Assembly: GCA_017427285.1 (NCBI GenBank)
Contig: JAFRTE010000019.1
Location: 124,001 to 188,000 of the forward strand
Direction: 5' to 3'
Source: Clostridia bacterium
Lineage (GTDB): Bacteria > Bacillota > Clostridia > Oscillospirales > UBA644
Length of the DNA: 64,000 bases
The notes under the pieces were generated by a model that did not search any database, had not been told where the DNA came from, and saw nothing but the letters and a program-made list of their open reading frames with translations. Made by a program: the position numbers and the translations under genes. Numbering within the stretch: the stretch's first letter is position 1; every line of letters starts with the position of its first letter. This document shows positions 52,165-61,674 of this stretch, one piece after another.

Positions 52165-55100
52165 TTGAACAGTACCATTTCATTACTTAAGCAATTGGAA
52201 GGTTATCATGATCTGTATGATGCCGCGGCAGACAAGAAGTCTGTCGCGGTCTTCGGTGTTGATATACATAAAGCTTATTTTTCAGCATTGCTATGCGAAG
52301 AAACAAAAAGAAAAGCTTTCATTATTGTATCGGATGACGCAAGTGCCAGAATCGTAAGAGAAATTATGGAATCTGAAGCAGGAAAATCTCTTATTTTTCC
52401 CGCAAAAGAGTATAATTTCAGAAATGTTGAGAGCGTTTCCCGCTTTGATGAAAATAAACGCATAGAAACATTGTCATCAATCAGGAAAAAGGACTTTTCC
52501 TCTGTCGTTATTCCTGCAGAGGCGCTTTGTTCACTCGTTTTGCATCCGGACGATTTTAAAGAATTTGAACTTTTCAGCGGTGATATGATCAAGTTCGAAA
52601 CTATTCCCGAAAAACTTGTTCAAATGGGATATGAATCGTTTCCCACGGTTGAAGGTGCAGGTCAGTTTTCGGTAAGAGGAGGAATTATTGACGTTTTCCC
52701 TCCGAGTGAAGAGACTCCTTACAGAATCGAGTTTTTCGGTGACGAGATAGACAGTATTTCTGTTTTTGATATAAGCACCCAGAGACGAACCGAAATAAAA
52801 GACAGCGTATGTATTACTCCTGCGCAGGAATGCGCTGATTCAATTGTCGAAAGACTGAAAGAATTGCTTGAACCTATAAAAAACAATTCATACACTAAAA
52901 AGGATTATGATCTTCTGGAACAGGGTATAGTCCCCGCACATGACCGTTATTTTCCCGCAAAATTCAATAAAAAAGCGAATATTCTCAATTATCTCGGTGA
53001 AGACGACCTTCTTTTCGTTTTTGACTGGCAGACTGTTTACAGTAAAATTTCCGAGTTTTGCAAAAGAATAAATGAAGATATCAAATTGCTTGCAAACGAC
53101 GGATATGCCTTTTTGAAAGCCGATTATTATACTGATCTAAAGACAATTGTCGACAGAATGTCATCTCCGATTGTCTTTGAAACATTGCCTTGCACGATTC
53201 GGGATATTCCTGTTGACAAAATAATCGATTTGCGTATTTTTCCAACTTCTGTTACTTCATTTATGATGCTGAAAAACGAAGTTGAAGAATATATTAATGC
53301 CGAAAATAAGGTTTTTATCCTTGCAAACGACGTAAGACATTCTGATGAACTGAAAAAGGAATTCGGAATACAAAACAATCTTGTTATTATGCCCGGAGTA
53401 ATACCTTACGGATACTATGCTCCGGATATCAACACTGTTGTTTATTCCTATAAAAACATCCATAATAAAGATAACAAAAAAAATATCAAAAACCGTTATG
53501 AACGCGGTGAAAGGATCAACAGTTTTTCGGATATAAAACCGGGAGATTACGTTGTTCATACTAATTACGGTATAGGTATTTACGACGGCATTCATAAAGT
53601 TGAGTCCCAGGGAGTGATCCGTGATTATATAAAAGTCAGATATGCCGGTACAGACGTTCTTTATATACCGTGCGATCATCTTGACCAGATTTCGAAGTAT
53701 ATTGGCGGAGACACTGAATCCAGAATCAAACTTAACAAACTCGGTGGGACCGACTGGCAGCGAACAAAACAAAGAGTAAAAAAAGCCGTTCAGGATCTCG
53801 CAAAAAAACTGATCGCGTTATACGGACAACGTGCAAAAATACAGGGATACGGCTTTTCTCCCGATAATGAATGGCAGAGAGATTTTGAAGCATGCTTTGA
53901 GTTTGAAGAAACAGAAGATCAGCTGCGATGCGTTGACGAAATCAAAAAAGATATGGAGTCATCGCGTCCGATGGACCGTTTGCTTTGCGGAGACGTCGGT
54001 TTCGGGAAAACAGAAGTAGCTATGCGCGCCGTATTTAAATGCGTAATGGACGCAAAACAGGCGGTAATCCTTGCTCCCACAACAATTCTTGCATTTCAGC
54101 ACTATAACACTATAATACGCCGTTTTTACGGATATCCGATCAATATTGAGCTTCTGTCACGTTTTAGGACATCAAAACAACAGGAATCCATTATTTCCAA
54201 GCTAAAAAAAGGTCAGATTGATGTAATAATCGGTACGCACAGACTTGTCCAAAAAGACGTTTCATTTAAAAATTTAGGACTTGTTGTTATTGATGAAGAA
54301 CAGCGTTTCGGCGTTGCACATAAGGAATTTTTAAAAGAGATGTGTCCGAGCGCAGATTTCTTGTCTCTTTCGGCAACACCTATCCCGAGAACCTTGAATA
54401 TGTCTCTTTCGGGTATTCGTGATATTTCAATACTTAATGAAGCGCCCCATAACAGATTCCCCGTAACAACATATGTCGCCGAATTTGACCTCGGCATCAT
54501 AACAGATGCAATAAAAAGGGAGATATCAAGAGGCGGACAGTGCTTTTATCTTCATAACCGCATTGAAACCATTTATAAAACAGCTTCATTGATTGCCGAA
54601 AAGACAGGTGCGCGTGTTCAGGTCGCACACGGTAAAATGTCTAAAGAAGAGCTCTCAAGAATTTGGGAGGATCTGACCGACGGTGAAATCGATATACTTG
54701 TTTGCACAACTATTATTGAAACGGGAGTCGATGTACCAAACTGCAATACGCTGATTATCGAGGATGCCGATAAAATGGGTCTTGCTCAGCTGCACCAGAT
54801 TCGCGGACGAGTAGGACGTACCGACAGACGTGCATACGCATATTTCCTTTTCAGAAAAGGCAAGGCGCTGTCTTCTGATGCTTATAAGCGACTTATGACT
54901 ATCAGAGAGTTTAACGAATTCGGGTCGGGATTGAAAATCGCAATGCGAGATCTTGAGATACGCGGTGCAGGCAATGTATTAGGCGCCGAACAGTCAGGGC
55001 ATTTGTTGACTGTTGGTTTTGATATGTATATGAAACTTCTTGAAGAAGCCGTCGCTGAGGAAAAAGGTGAAAAACCAGAAAGAAGAGACTGTACAATTGA

Positions 55101-55500
55101 TATTAAAATCGATGCTTATATCCCGGACGATTATGTCATAAACGGCGATACGAGAATTGAATTATACAAGATGATATCGTGCATTGAAAACAACGAAGAC
55201 TATTCCGATGTATTGGACGAGCTTATAGACAGATTCGGAGAGCCGCCAAAGCAAGTACTTCAATTAATGAATATCGCACTTCTCCGGGCAAAATCTGCTG
55301 CAAAAGGCCTTGTCGAAGTTAAAGAAGCGTCCGGAAGACTTTTGTTTTTCTTTGCCGAGCAGCTTCCGCTTGAAAGAATACCCGAATTAACTTCTCAGTT
55401 TAAAGGAAGATTACTTTTCAGCGCGGGAACAAAACCGTATTTCACATTAAAATCAGATAACTATATGAAAGATATCGGTTTGTTTGTAGACAAGCTTTGA
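52165..55500 (+). CDS. mfd: Transcription-repair coupling factor
   Basis: The 1111-residue product has the UvrB-like N-domain ('VEGAGQFSVRGGIIDVFPPS'), an RNA polymerase-interaction (CarD-like) domain ('GDYVVHTNYGIGIYDGI', about 455-530), superfamily 2 helicase motifs ('CGDVGFGKTEVA' about 606, 'VIDEEQRFGV', 'SATPIPRTL') and the C-terminal TRCF domain. It pushes stalled RNA polymerase off DNA lesions and recruits UvrA. The start is TTG shortly after AAGGTGA; an in-frame ATG does not occur nearby. A secreted foldase gene follows, as in other Firmicutes. Confidence 0.97.
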   Translation: MNSTISLLKQLEGYHDLYDAAADKKSVAVFGVDIHKAYFSALLCEETKRKAFIIVSDDASARIVREIMESEAGKSLIFPAKEYNFRNVESVSRFDENKRIETLSSIRKKDFSSVVIPAEALCSLVLHPDDFKEFELFSGDMIKFETIPEKLVQMGYESFPTVEGAGQFSVRGGIIDVFPPSEETPYRIEFFGDEIDSISVFDISTQRRTEIKDSVCITPAQECADSIVERLKELLEPIKNNSYTKKDYDLLEQGIVPAHDRYFPAKFNKKANILNYLGEDDLLFVFDWQTVYSKISEFCKRINEDIKLLANDGYAFLKADYYTDLKTIVDRMSSPIVFETLPCTIRDIPVDKIIDLRIFPTSVTSFMMLKNEVEEYINAENKVFILANDVRHSDELKKEFGIQNNLVIMPGVIPYGYYAPDINTVVYSYKNIHNKDNKKNIKNRYERGERINSFSDIKPGDYVVHTNYGIGIYDGIHKVESQGVIRDYIKVRYAGTDVLYIPCDHLDQISKYIGGDTESRIKLNKLGGTDWQRTKQRVKKAVQDLAKKLIALYGQRAKIQGYGFSPDNEWQRDFEACFEFEETEDQLRCVDEIKKDMESSRPMDRLLCGDVGFGKTEVAMRAVFKCVMDAKQAVILAPTTILAFQHYNTIIRRFYGYPINIELLSRFRTSKQQESIISKLKKGQIDVIIGTHRLVQKDVSFKNLGLVVIDEEQRFGVAHKEFLKEMCPSADFLSLSATPIPRTLNMSLSGIRDISILNEAPHNRFPVTTYVAEFDLGIITDAIKREISRGGQCFYLHNRIETIYKTASLIAEKTGARVQVAHGKMSKEELSRIWEDLTDGEIDILVCTTIIETGVDVPNCNTLIIEDADKMGLAQLHQIRGRVGRTDRRAYAYFLFRKGKALSSDAYKRLMTIREFNEFGSGLKIAMRDLEIRGAGNVLGAEQSGHLLTVGFDMYMKLLEEAVAEEKGEKPERRDCTIDIKIDAYIPDDYVINGDTRIELYKMISCIENNEDYSDVLDELIDRFGEPPKQVLQLMNIALLRAKSAAKGLVEVKEASGRLLFFFAEQLPLERIPELTSQFKGRLLFSAGTKPYFTLKSDNYMKDIGLFVDKL

Positions 55501-55545
55501 TTGCGGCAGATATGAAAAATAATTATTATATTTTAAGTTTTTCTA

Positions 55546-55574
55546 TGGACTTATCAGATAATTTATGCTATAAT
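55546..55574 (+). promoter_or_regulatory. Promoter of the foldase-like lipoprotein gene
   Basis: TGGACT (55546-55551), a 17-base spacer and TATAAT (55569-55574) with extended TGc. The -35 match is moderate. The leader is about 40 bases with GGAGG near the start. Confidence 0.65.
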
Positions 55575-55621
55575 AAATAATCATATAGTTTTAAATGATA
55601 GAATAGTTCACGGAGGATTAA

Positions 55622-56764
55622 ATGAAAAGAATTAAATACACCTCTTTACCTGTTTGCCTTTTGATAATTATGATGTTGATATCATCATGCAGCAATGTTT
55701 CATATATTGCTACGATTGATAACGAGAAGATGCCAGTCGGTCCGTATGCATTTTATGCTCAGTATCTTCGTGATAATTATCAGGCGAATTTGTCATATTA
55801 CGGTGTTACAGATTTTACAGCTGCTTTAACGGAGCAAGCGCCTGCAGACGGAACAAAGCTTTACGCATATATTATTCAGGAAACAAAAAACAGCTATATT
55901 CAGCATATTCTTACCGAAAGAAAATTTGACGAATACGGTCTCTCTCTCTCCGAAGAACAAAAAGACGCACTTGATGAATCGTATCAGACTAACTGGGTCG
56001 ATAATGTAGGGATCGAAAAACTTACCGAAATCTGTAAAACCCTCGGTATGACTAGCGCTGAATTTAAAGAAGTCGTTTCCGTATCTTTTAAAAACTCCTG
56101 CCTTATGGACTATCTTTTCGGCAAGGGCGGACGTTATGAAATTACAGAAGATGAACTTCGAAATAACTATGCTAATGATTATGAAAGATTCAGATATATC
56201 GCTCTTTCAAAACTTGACTCGTCCGGGGCTACGCTTTCAACAGATGAGCTGATCGCCAAAAAGGCAATTATTGATGAAGCATATCAAAAAGCTCTTGACG
56301 GAGAAGATTTCGGCAGTCTTATCGCGCAGTATTCCGAAGATTATATACAGATTCCCGACGATGTTTCCGACGACGAGAAAAACTACTACGAACAGTCAAA
56401 CAAACAGGCATCCGAAGACGGACTTGTTATAGACAAAAACGGTATTTTCAACTATGAATACTACGTGTATTATAATTATGCAATAGATTCCAATATCGTA
56501 AACGCTGTCTTTTCAATGGATGTCGGTGACCTCAAAGTTGTTGAGCTTTCCAGTTCATTCTGGATAATTCAGAAATGCGATAAAAATGAAAAGGAAAGCT
56601 ATTTTGAATCAAAAAGATCGTTGATATACAACAATATTGCGTCTCCGATTATAGATGAACTTTATGACGAGTGGGAAAGTGAGCTTCTGATTACCTTCAA
56701 CGACGCCGCAGTCAATAAGTATGATCCGAGAAAACTTGAACCCTTGTTTATAACGTCTAAATGA
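55622..56764 (+). CDS. PrsA/SurA-like lipoprotein with a degenerate parvulin domain
   Basis: This 380-residue protein has a lipoprotein signal peptide with lipobox ISSC (Cys23), a SurA_N-like helical part (about 30-190) and a parvulin-like segment (about 195-340). The latter opens 'RFRYIALSKL', where active parvulins have a conserved His ('..HIL'), and the 'YSED' motif is followed by an insertion where the GG.L. turn should be. It probably acts as a chaperone rather than a prolyl isomerase on the outer membrane face. It follows mfd by 121 bases with its own promoter and a terminator after it. Confidence 0.82.
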   Translation: MKRIKYTSLPVCLLIIMMLISSCSNVSYIATIDNEKMPVGPYAFYAQYLRDNYQANLSYYGVTDFTAALTEQAPADGTKLYAYIIQETKNSYIQHILTERKFDEYGLSLSEEQKDALDESYQTNWVDNVGIEKLTEICKTLGMTSAEFKEVVSVSFKNSCLMDYLFGKGGRYEITEDELRNNYANDYERFRYIALSKLDSSGATLSTDELIAKKAIIDEAYQKALDGEDFGSLIAQYSEDYIQIPDDVSDDEKNYYEQSNKQASEDGLVIDKNGIFNYEYYVYYNYAIDSNIVNAVFSMDVGDLKVVELSSSFWIIQKCDKNEKESYFESKRSLIYNNIASPIIDELYDEWESELLITFNDAAVNKYDPRKLEPLFITSK

Positions 56765-56782
56765 CAGATATATTTATGAAAT

Positions 56783-56807
56783 AATCGACATAAAATGTCG
56801 ATTTTTT
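56783..56807 (+). terminator. Rho-independent terminator
   Basis: Arms AATCGACAT (56783-56791) and ATGTCGATT (56795-56803), loop AAA, then a T-run to 56807. It ends the foldase-like gene. Confidence 0.8.
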
Positions 56808-56899
56808 CTTTAATTAAAAATCTTAAATAAATAATTTCATGAAATTCTATTTTTGATTTGAAATAATCTTATTTTTTTTTGAAATAATATAACGATTTA

Positions 56900-56928
56900 T
56901 TGACAACCGTAGTCAAAATTGTTATAAT
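56900..56928 (+). promoter_or_regulatory. Consensus promoter of the pncB–adh–recJ–rel run
   Basis: TTGACA (56900-56905), a 17-base spacer and TATAAT (56923-56928) with extended TGt. Leader about 29 bases. All downstream genes abut or overlap, so it may serve through to the end of the window. Confidence 0.85.
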
Positions 56929-56963
56929 ATAATTCTAATTAAATATTCTATTAAGGTATTATT

Positions 56964-58412
56964 ATGAGTTTTTCAAAATATAATCCCGCACTTCTTTGTG
57001 ATTTTTATGAATTTACAATGGGTAACGGTTACTTCAAAACCGGGAAGAAAGATGATATCGCATGCTTTGATCTTTTTTTCAGAAAAGTACCCGATAACGG
57101 CGGATTTGCGATTGCTGCAGGTCTTGACAGTATAATCGATTTTATCGATAATTTCTCTTTTTCCGATGAAGACTTTAATTATTTAAAATCGAAAAATATG
57201 TTTTCGGATGATTTTCTTGATTATCTGAGGACATTCAAATTTTCCTGCGATGTTTATGCCGTTCCGGAAGGTACGCCGATATTCCCCAAAGAACCGCTTA
57301 TTACCGTTAAAGGACCTGCAGTTCAGGCACAGTTGCTTGAAACAATGCTGCTGCTTATGATCAATCATCAGTCGCTTATTGCAACAAAAGCGAACAGAAT
57401 CGTGCGCGCAGCGGAAGGAAGGTCCGTTTTTGAGTTCGGTTCAAGGCGTGCTCAGGGAGAAAATGCCGCCGTACTCGGCGCAAGAGCAGCATATATCGGC
57501 GGTTGTGCCGGCACTGCATGCGCTTGCTGCGAACCTCTATACGGCATTCCGGCTGTCGGCACGATGGCTCATTCCTGGGTTCAGATGTATTCTTCCGAGT
57601 ATGAAGCATTTGCAGCGTACGCTCAAATTTATCCTGATTCATGTACTCTTCTTATCGATACCTATAATGTTTTAAAATCCGGTATTCCAAACGCTATTAA
57701 AGTATCCCGAGAAATACTTGAACCTATGGGTAAACGTTTGAAAGGAGTAAGAATCGATTCGGGAGATATTGCTTATCTTACTAAAAAAACAAGAAGAATG
57801 CTTGATGACGCAGGTCTTCAGGATTGCAGGATATTCGTTTCAAATTCTCTTGATGAATATATTATAAGAGATATACTTATGCAGGGTGCCTGTGTAGACT
57901 TTTTCGGAGTAGGCGAGAGACTTATTACGTCTAAAAGCGAGCCTGTCTTCGGCGGAGTTTATAAACTAGTAGCTGCTGAGCATAACGGGATACTTGAACC
58001 GAAAATTAAAATTTCCGAAAACATTGAAAAAATAACTATCCCGGGATATAAAAAGGTATACAGGCTGTTTTCCAAACAGACAGGTAAAATGCTGGTCGAT
58101 CTTATTGCCCTTGCCGATGAGAAATTCGATTTTGACCGTCCAATCACTTTGTGTGATCCCGATCATACATGGAAACACAAAACCTTTACCGACTATACCG
58201 TTAAAGAAATACTTGAACCTATTTACATCGCCGGAAAACGTGTTTACGATTCACCGGATATCGATCAGATTAGAACATATTGTATGGGAGAAATATCCCG
58301 TGTCTGGGACGAAGTATTAAGATTTGAAAATCCTCAGAACTACTATGTCGATTTGTCTCAGAAACTTCTTGACATAAAACGTTCTCTCTTAGAGAAGGGA
58401 GCGAATTCTTAA
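56964..58412 (+). CDS. pncB: Nicotinate phosphoribosyltransferase
   Basis: This 482-residue protein has the N-terminal 'LLCDFYEFTMGNGYF', 'EFGSRRAQG', the 'GTMAHSWVQMY' segment with the His that is phosphorylated in the family, and 'KGVRIDSGDIAYL'. It makes nicotinate mononucleotide from nicotinate and PRPP for NAD salvage. Its TAA stop is followed at once by the ATG of the alcohol dehydrogenase gene (TAAATG), so the two are translationally linked. Confidence 0.95.
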   Translation: MSFSKYNPALLCDFYEFTMGNGYFKTGKKDDIACFDLFFRKVPDNGGFAIAAGLDSIIDFIDNFSFSDEDFNYLKSKNMFSDDFLDYLRTFKFSCDVYAVPEGTPIFPKEPLITVKGPAVQAQLLETMLLLMINHQSLIATKANRIVRAAEGRSVFEFGSRRAQGENAAVLGARAAYIGGCAGTACACCEPLYGIPAVGTMAHSWVQMYSSEYEAFAAYAQIYPDSCTLLIDTYNVLKSGIPNAIKVSREILEPMGKRLKGVRIDSGDIAYLTKKTRRMLDDAGLQDCRIFVSNSLDEYIIRDILMQGACVDFFGVGERLITSKSEPVFGGVYKLVAAEHNGILEPKIKISENIEKITIPGYKKVYRLFSKQTGKMLVDLIALADEKFDFDRPITLCDPDHTWKHKTFTDYTVKEILEPIYIAGKRVYDSPDIDQIRTYCMGEISRVWDEVLRFENPQNYYVDLSQKLLDIKRSLLEKGANS

Positions 58413-59519
58413 ATGATCTATTCATGTTATTCTCCAACTGAAATTATAGCAGGGGAAGGATGCGTACTTTCCTTCCGCAGGTTTTCATGGCTCGGCTCCC
58501 GTTGCGTTATTATCACCGGCAAAAATATGCACAAATATAATTCTGCGCTCTCAGATGTTCAGACAGCGCTTAATAATGAAAAAATAAAGTTTTGCACAGT
58601 TACAGAAGCTGAAAACAACCCTTCCGTAAAAAGCATTTTCTCTATTTCGTCCGATGTTAAGGCATTTAATGCTGACTTTATTATCGGAATAGGCGGCGGA
58701 TCCTCGATGGATACCGCAAAAGCCGTTTCAATCGCCGCTGCAAACGACGATCTTAATGAAGATAACTTTTTTTCCGTTGATTACAACGCGCCGTCTCTTC
58801 CTGTTGTTTTAATCGGAACAACCGCAGGCACCGGAAGTGAAGTTATGCCGTCAGCTGTTTTAACCGTTAAAGGTGATATCCCAATAAAAAAATCGATAAA
58901 AACCCGAAATTCATATGCTGAATTTGCTCTTTGTGATTATACATATACTTTATCGATGCCTGAAGCGATTGCCGTTTCCACAGCATTGGATACAATTTGT
59001 CATTCTATAGAAGCTGCTTATTCTAAAAAAGGCGGAGAATGGTCTAAGATTTACGGCCATGCCGCTTTAAAACATACGTTTCCCGCTTTATCTGCTTTTA
59101 TAAACGGAAATAGAGACAATTCATTGAGAGAACGCCTTTACTTTGGCTCTATTCTCGGCGGATATGCCATAAACAACGGAGGAACGAGCTTTCCGCATTC
59201 GATGGGCTATATGTTGACAACAATGCACAACATTCATCATGGGTTTGCATGCGCGGTTTTCATAAGCGAATTTGTGAGTCGCATTTCCGAGATATGCGAT
59301 GTATCAGACACAATGTCAGCATGCGGGGTAAATTCTGTTGATGAATTTATGAATATGATCGATAATATTCTGTCTGCTTATTTTGAAAAACCGCATATTG
59401 AACAGTCAGAATTAGCAAAATATGCTGAATTGGCAATGCAAATGAATGTCAACAACAATTATCTTAATCTTTCGTTTAATGACTGTTTAAATATATATAT
59501 CCATAATTGTGGGAGGTAA
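58413..59519 (+). CDS. Iron-containing alcohol dehydrogenase
   Basis: This 368-residue protein has the NAD-binding 'IGIGGGSSMDTAKAV', 'GTTAGTGSEV', and the metal ligands of the family: Asp and His in 'ALDTICHSIEA', His in 'FPHSMGYML' and His in 'HNIHHGFACAV'. It reduces an aldehyde or ketone with NAD(P)H, perhaps a fermentation end step. It directly abuts pncB, which supplies NAD precursors; the functional link is inferred. Its stop lies inside the recJ ribosome site. Confidence 0.92.
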   Translation: MIYSCYSPTEIIAGEGCVLSFRRFSWLGSRCVIITGKNMHKYNSALSDVQTALNNEKIKFCTVTEAENNPSVKSIFSISSDVKAFNADFIIGIGGGSSMDTAKAVSIAAANDDLNEDNFFSVDYNAPSLPVVLIGTTAGTGSEVMPSAVLTVKGDIPIKKSIKTRNSYAEFALCDYTYTLSMPEAIAVSTALDTICHSIEAAYSKKGGEWSKIYGHAALKHTFPALSAFINGNRDNSLRERLYFGSILGGYAINNGGTSFPHSMGYMLTTMHNIHHGFACAVFISEFVSRISEICDVSDTMSACGVNSVDEFMNMIDNILSAYFEKPHIEQSELAKYAELAMQMNVNNNYLNLSFNDCLNIYIHNCGR

Positions 59520-59526
59520 CTGGCTG

Positions 59527-61674
59527 ATGAATAAACGACCGGAAAGCCGGTGGGTGCTTAAAACTCAAAACGACGAAACAGTTGAATCTTTTGCCGATTA
59601 CCTTGATGATTACTATGCCGCTATATCCAAAAAACCAAGTAAATCTTCGGCAGAAGAAAAAAGAGAATACTTTATTTTAATGTCGCGTTTGTTTTATAAC
59701 AGAGGTTTCAGAGAAATAGCGCAGATAGACAGCTTTTTCAATACATCTTCCTCATCTTTTTACGACCCGTTCCTTCTCCCCGATATGGATAAAGCGGTAG
59801 ACAGAATAAACAAAGCAATAGCGGATAATGAAAAAATTACTGTTTACGGCGATTACGACGTTGACGGAATAACCTCTGTATCGGTATTATACAGATATTT
59901 ATCCGCCTGCGGCGCTAATGTCGATTACTATATCCCGGCAAGGACAGAGGAGGGGTATGGGCTTAACGAGAATGCTTTGCTTAAAATTTATGAAAGCGGT
60001 ACATCCCTTTTGATCACAGTCGATACCGGTACTACGGCTGTAAATGAAGTCGAATATGGCAAGAGCATAGGATTGGATATTGTTATTACAGACCACCATG
60101 AGTGCAAAGTAATAATGAATAACGACGGATCATATGAAGAGTTGATACCTGACGCCGTTGCTGTTGTGAATCCCAAAAGACCCTCGGGACAGTATCCTTT
60201 TTCCGAACTTGCAGGCGTAGGCGTCGTATTTAAGCTGTTATGTGCATTGACGGGAGATACCGAAAAGATTTTAAATCAATACGGCGATCTTGTCGCTATC
60301 GGTACTATAGCGGATATAATGCCGCTTATAAATGAAAACAGAACCATCGTCGTAATAGGCATGAAAAACATGAAAGCCCATATGCCTGTCGGATTGAAAG
60401 CGCTCTTGACCGCCTCAGGCAATGAAAAAGAGATAAGCTCATCTGTAGTAGCATATAACATCGCGCCCAGACTGAATGCCGCAGGAAGAATTGGAGACCC
60501 GAAGATTTCGATTAATCTGCTTCTTGAAAACGATTATGCGCAAGCCAATTCTCTAGCCTTCACTCTTTGCGAAGAAAACAGAAGACGTCAGCAGCTGGAG
60601 CTCAGCATCCTTAGCGATGTAGAAAAAATGATTTCCGAGTGTCAGTCGGACGATAAAATCCTTGTGTTTGCTTCTGACGATTGGCACCACGGCGTAATAG
60701 GGATTGTTGCCTCAAGAATTGTTGAAAAATACGGTAGACCATGTATCCTTCTTTGCGGTGACGGAGAAAACATGAAGGGGTCTGCAAGAAGCGTTAAGGG
60801 CGTTAATATTTTCGAATTGCTCCAAAACAATTCTTCTGTCCTTTTAAAATACGGCGGACATGAAATGGCGGCGGGCTTATCGTTAAGCAGGTCAAGATAT
60901 AATGAATTCAGAGATTCGATTATTGAATATGCCAACAAAAAAATTACCGATAAAATGCTGGTTCCCGTAATTGAAGCAGAGTGTGAGTTGCCTTTTGTCA
61001 AACTAACCCTTCAAACTTATGATGTGTTAAAACTTCTTGAACCATACGGCACCGGAAACCCCACGCCGCTCTTTATTGTTAAAAATCTTAAAGTGTGTGA
61101 TATTGAACCGATTGGTAACGGACATCATGTTAAAATGCGCGTTTCATCAACAGAAGCCTCTTCTGACCCTGTTACGATGCTTTTGTTTAACAAAAATTAT
61201 TCCGGTATTAACTGCGTAGCAGGTGATGAAATAGATGTCGTATGTTCTCTTTACGATAATATTTTTAACGGAAAACGTTCCCTTTCCGTTCACATAAAAA
61301 AATTCAGACTATCAAATACCATTGAAAGCAACGACAAAGTAAGTAAACTGTTTTACGATAATTTCAAGAAAAACAAAAAGGTTATAGACGATATTTCTTT
61401 AACAAGAGATCACGTTATTGCCGTATTCAGAAAGATCAGAAAACAGCCTTCTGAAATTGAAGAATATCAACCGTACGCGTTGTCCAGAGCCATATCTTAT
61501 GAATTTAATCCGGAAATTAACTATGCGCGAACTATGCTTTCACTTGATATTCTCCAGGAGCTTGGCTTATTGAAGTATTCCGGTAGCGAACTGATAAAAA
61601 TCAATTACAAACACACCTTTGAAAAGGTTGATCTTCAAAATTCTCAAACATGGAGTGACGTTCATAAACAATGA
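59527..61674 (+). CDS. recJ: Single-stranded-DNA-specific exonuclease RecJ
   Basis: The product is about 715 residues. It has the DHH motif I 'VYGDYDVDGITSVSVLY', motif III 'VITDHHEC', 'GVGVVFKLLCAL' and the DHHA1 motif 'YGGHEMAAGLSLS', then a RecJ OB region and a C-terminal extension of about 100 residues. It degrades single-stranded DNA 5' to 3' in recombination and mismatch repair. I place the start at ATG 59527, ten bases after GGGAGG. A GTG at 59509 would begin before that ribosome site. The stop overlaps rel in ATGA. Confidence 0.95.
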   Translation: MNKRPESRWVLKTQNDETVESFADYLDDYYAAISKKPSKSSAEEKREYFILMSRLFYNRGFREIAQIDSFFNTSSSSFYDPFLLPDMDKAVDRINKAIADNEKITVYGDYDVDGITSVSVLYRYLSACGANVDYYIPARTEEGYGLNENALLKIYESGTSLLITVDTGTTAVNEVEYGKSIGLDIVITDHHECKVIMNNDGSYEELIPDAVAVVNPKRPSGQYPFSELAGVGVVFKLLCALTGDTEKILNQYGDLVAIGTIADIMPLINENRTIVVIGMKNMKAHMPVGLKALLTASGNEKEISSSVVAYNIAPRLNAAGRIGDPKISINLLLENDYAQANSLAFTLCEENRRRQQLELSILSDVEKMISECQSDDKILVFASDDWHHGVIGIVASRIVEKYGRPCILLCGDGENMKGSARSVKGVNIFELLQNNSSVLLKYGGHEMAAGLSLSRSRYNEFRDSIIEYANKKITDKMLVPVIEAECELPFVKLTLQTYDVLKLLEPYGTGNPTPLFIVKNLKVCDIEPIGNGHHVKMRVSSTEASSDPVTMLLFNKNYSGINCVAGDEIDVVCSLYDNIFNGKRSLSVHIKKFRLSNTIESNDKVSKLFYDNFKKNKKVIDDISLTRDHVIAVFRKIRKQPSEIEEYQPYALSRAISYEFNPEINYARTMLSLDILQELGLLKYSGSELIKINYKHTFEKVDLQNSQTWSDVHKQ

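Noticed and set aside
59509-59526. GTG start for recJ before the chosen ATG
   Set aside because: Using it would place the GGGAGG ribosome site inside the coding sequence; the ATG at 59527 is correctly spaced.
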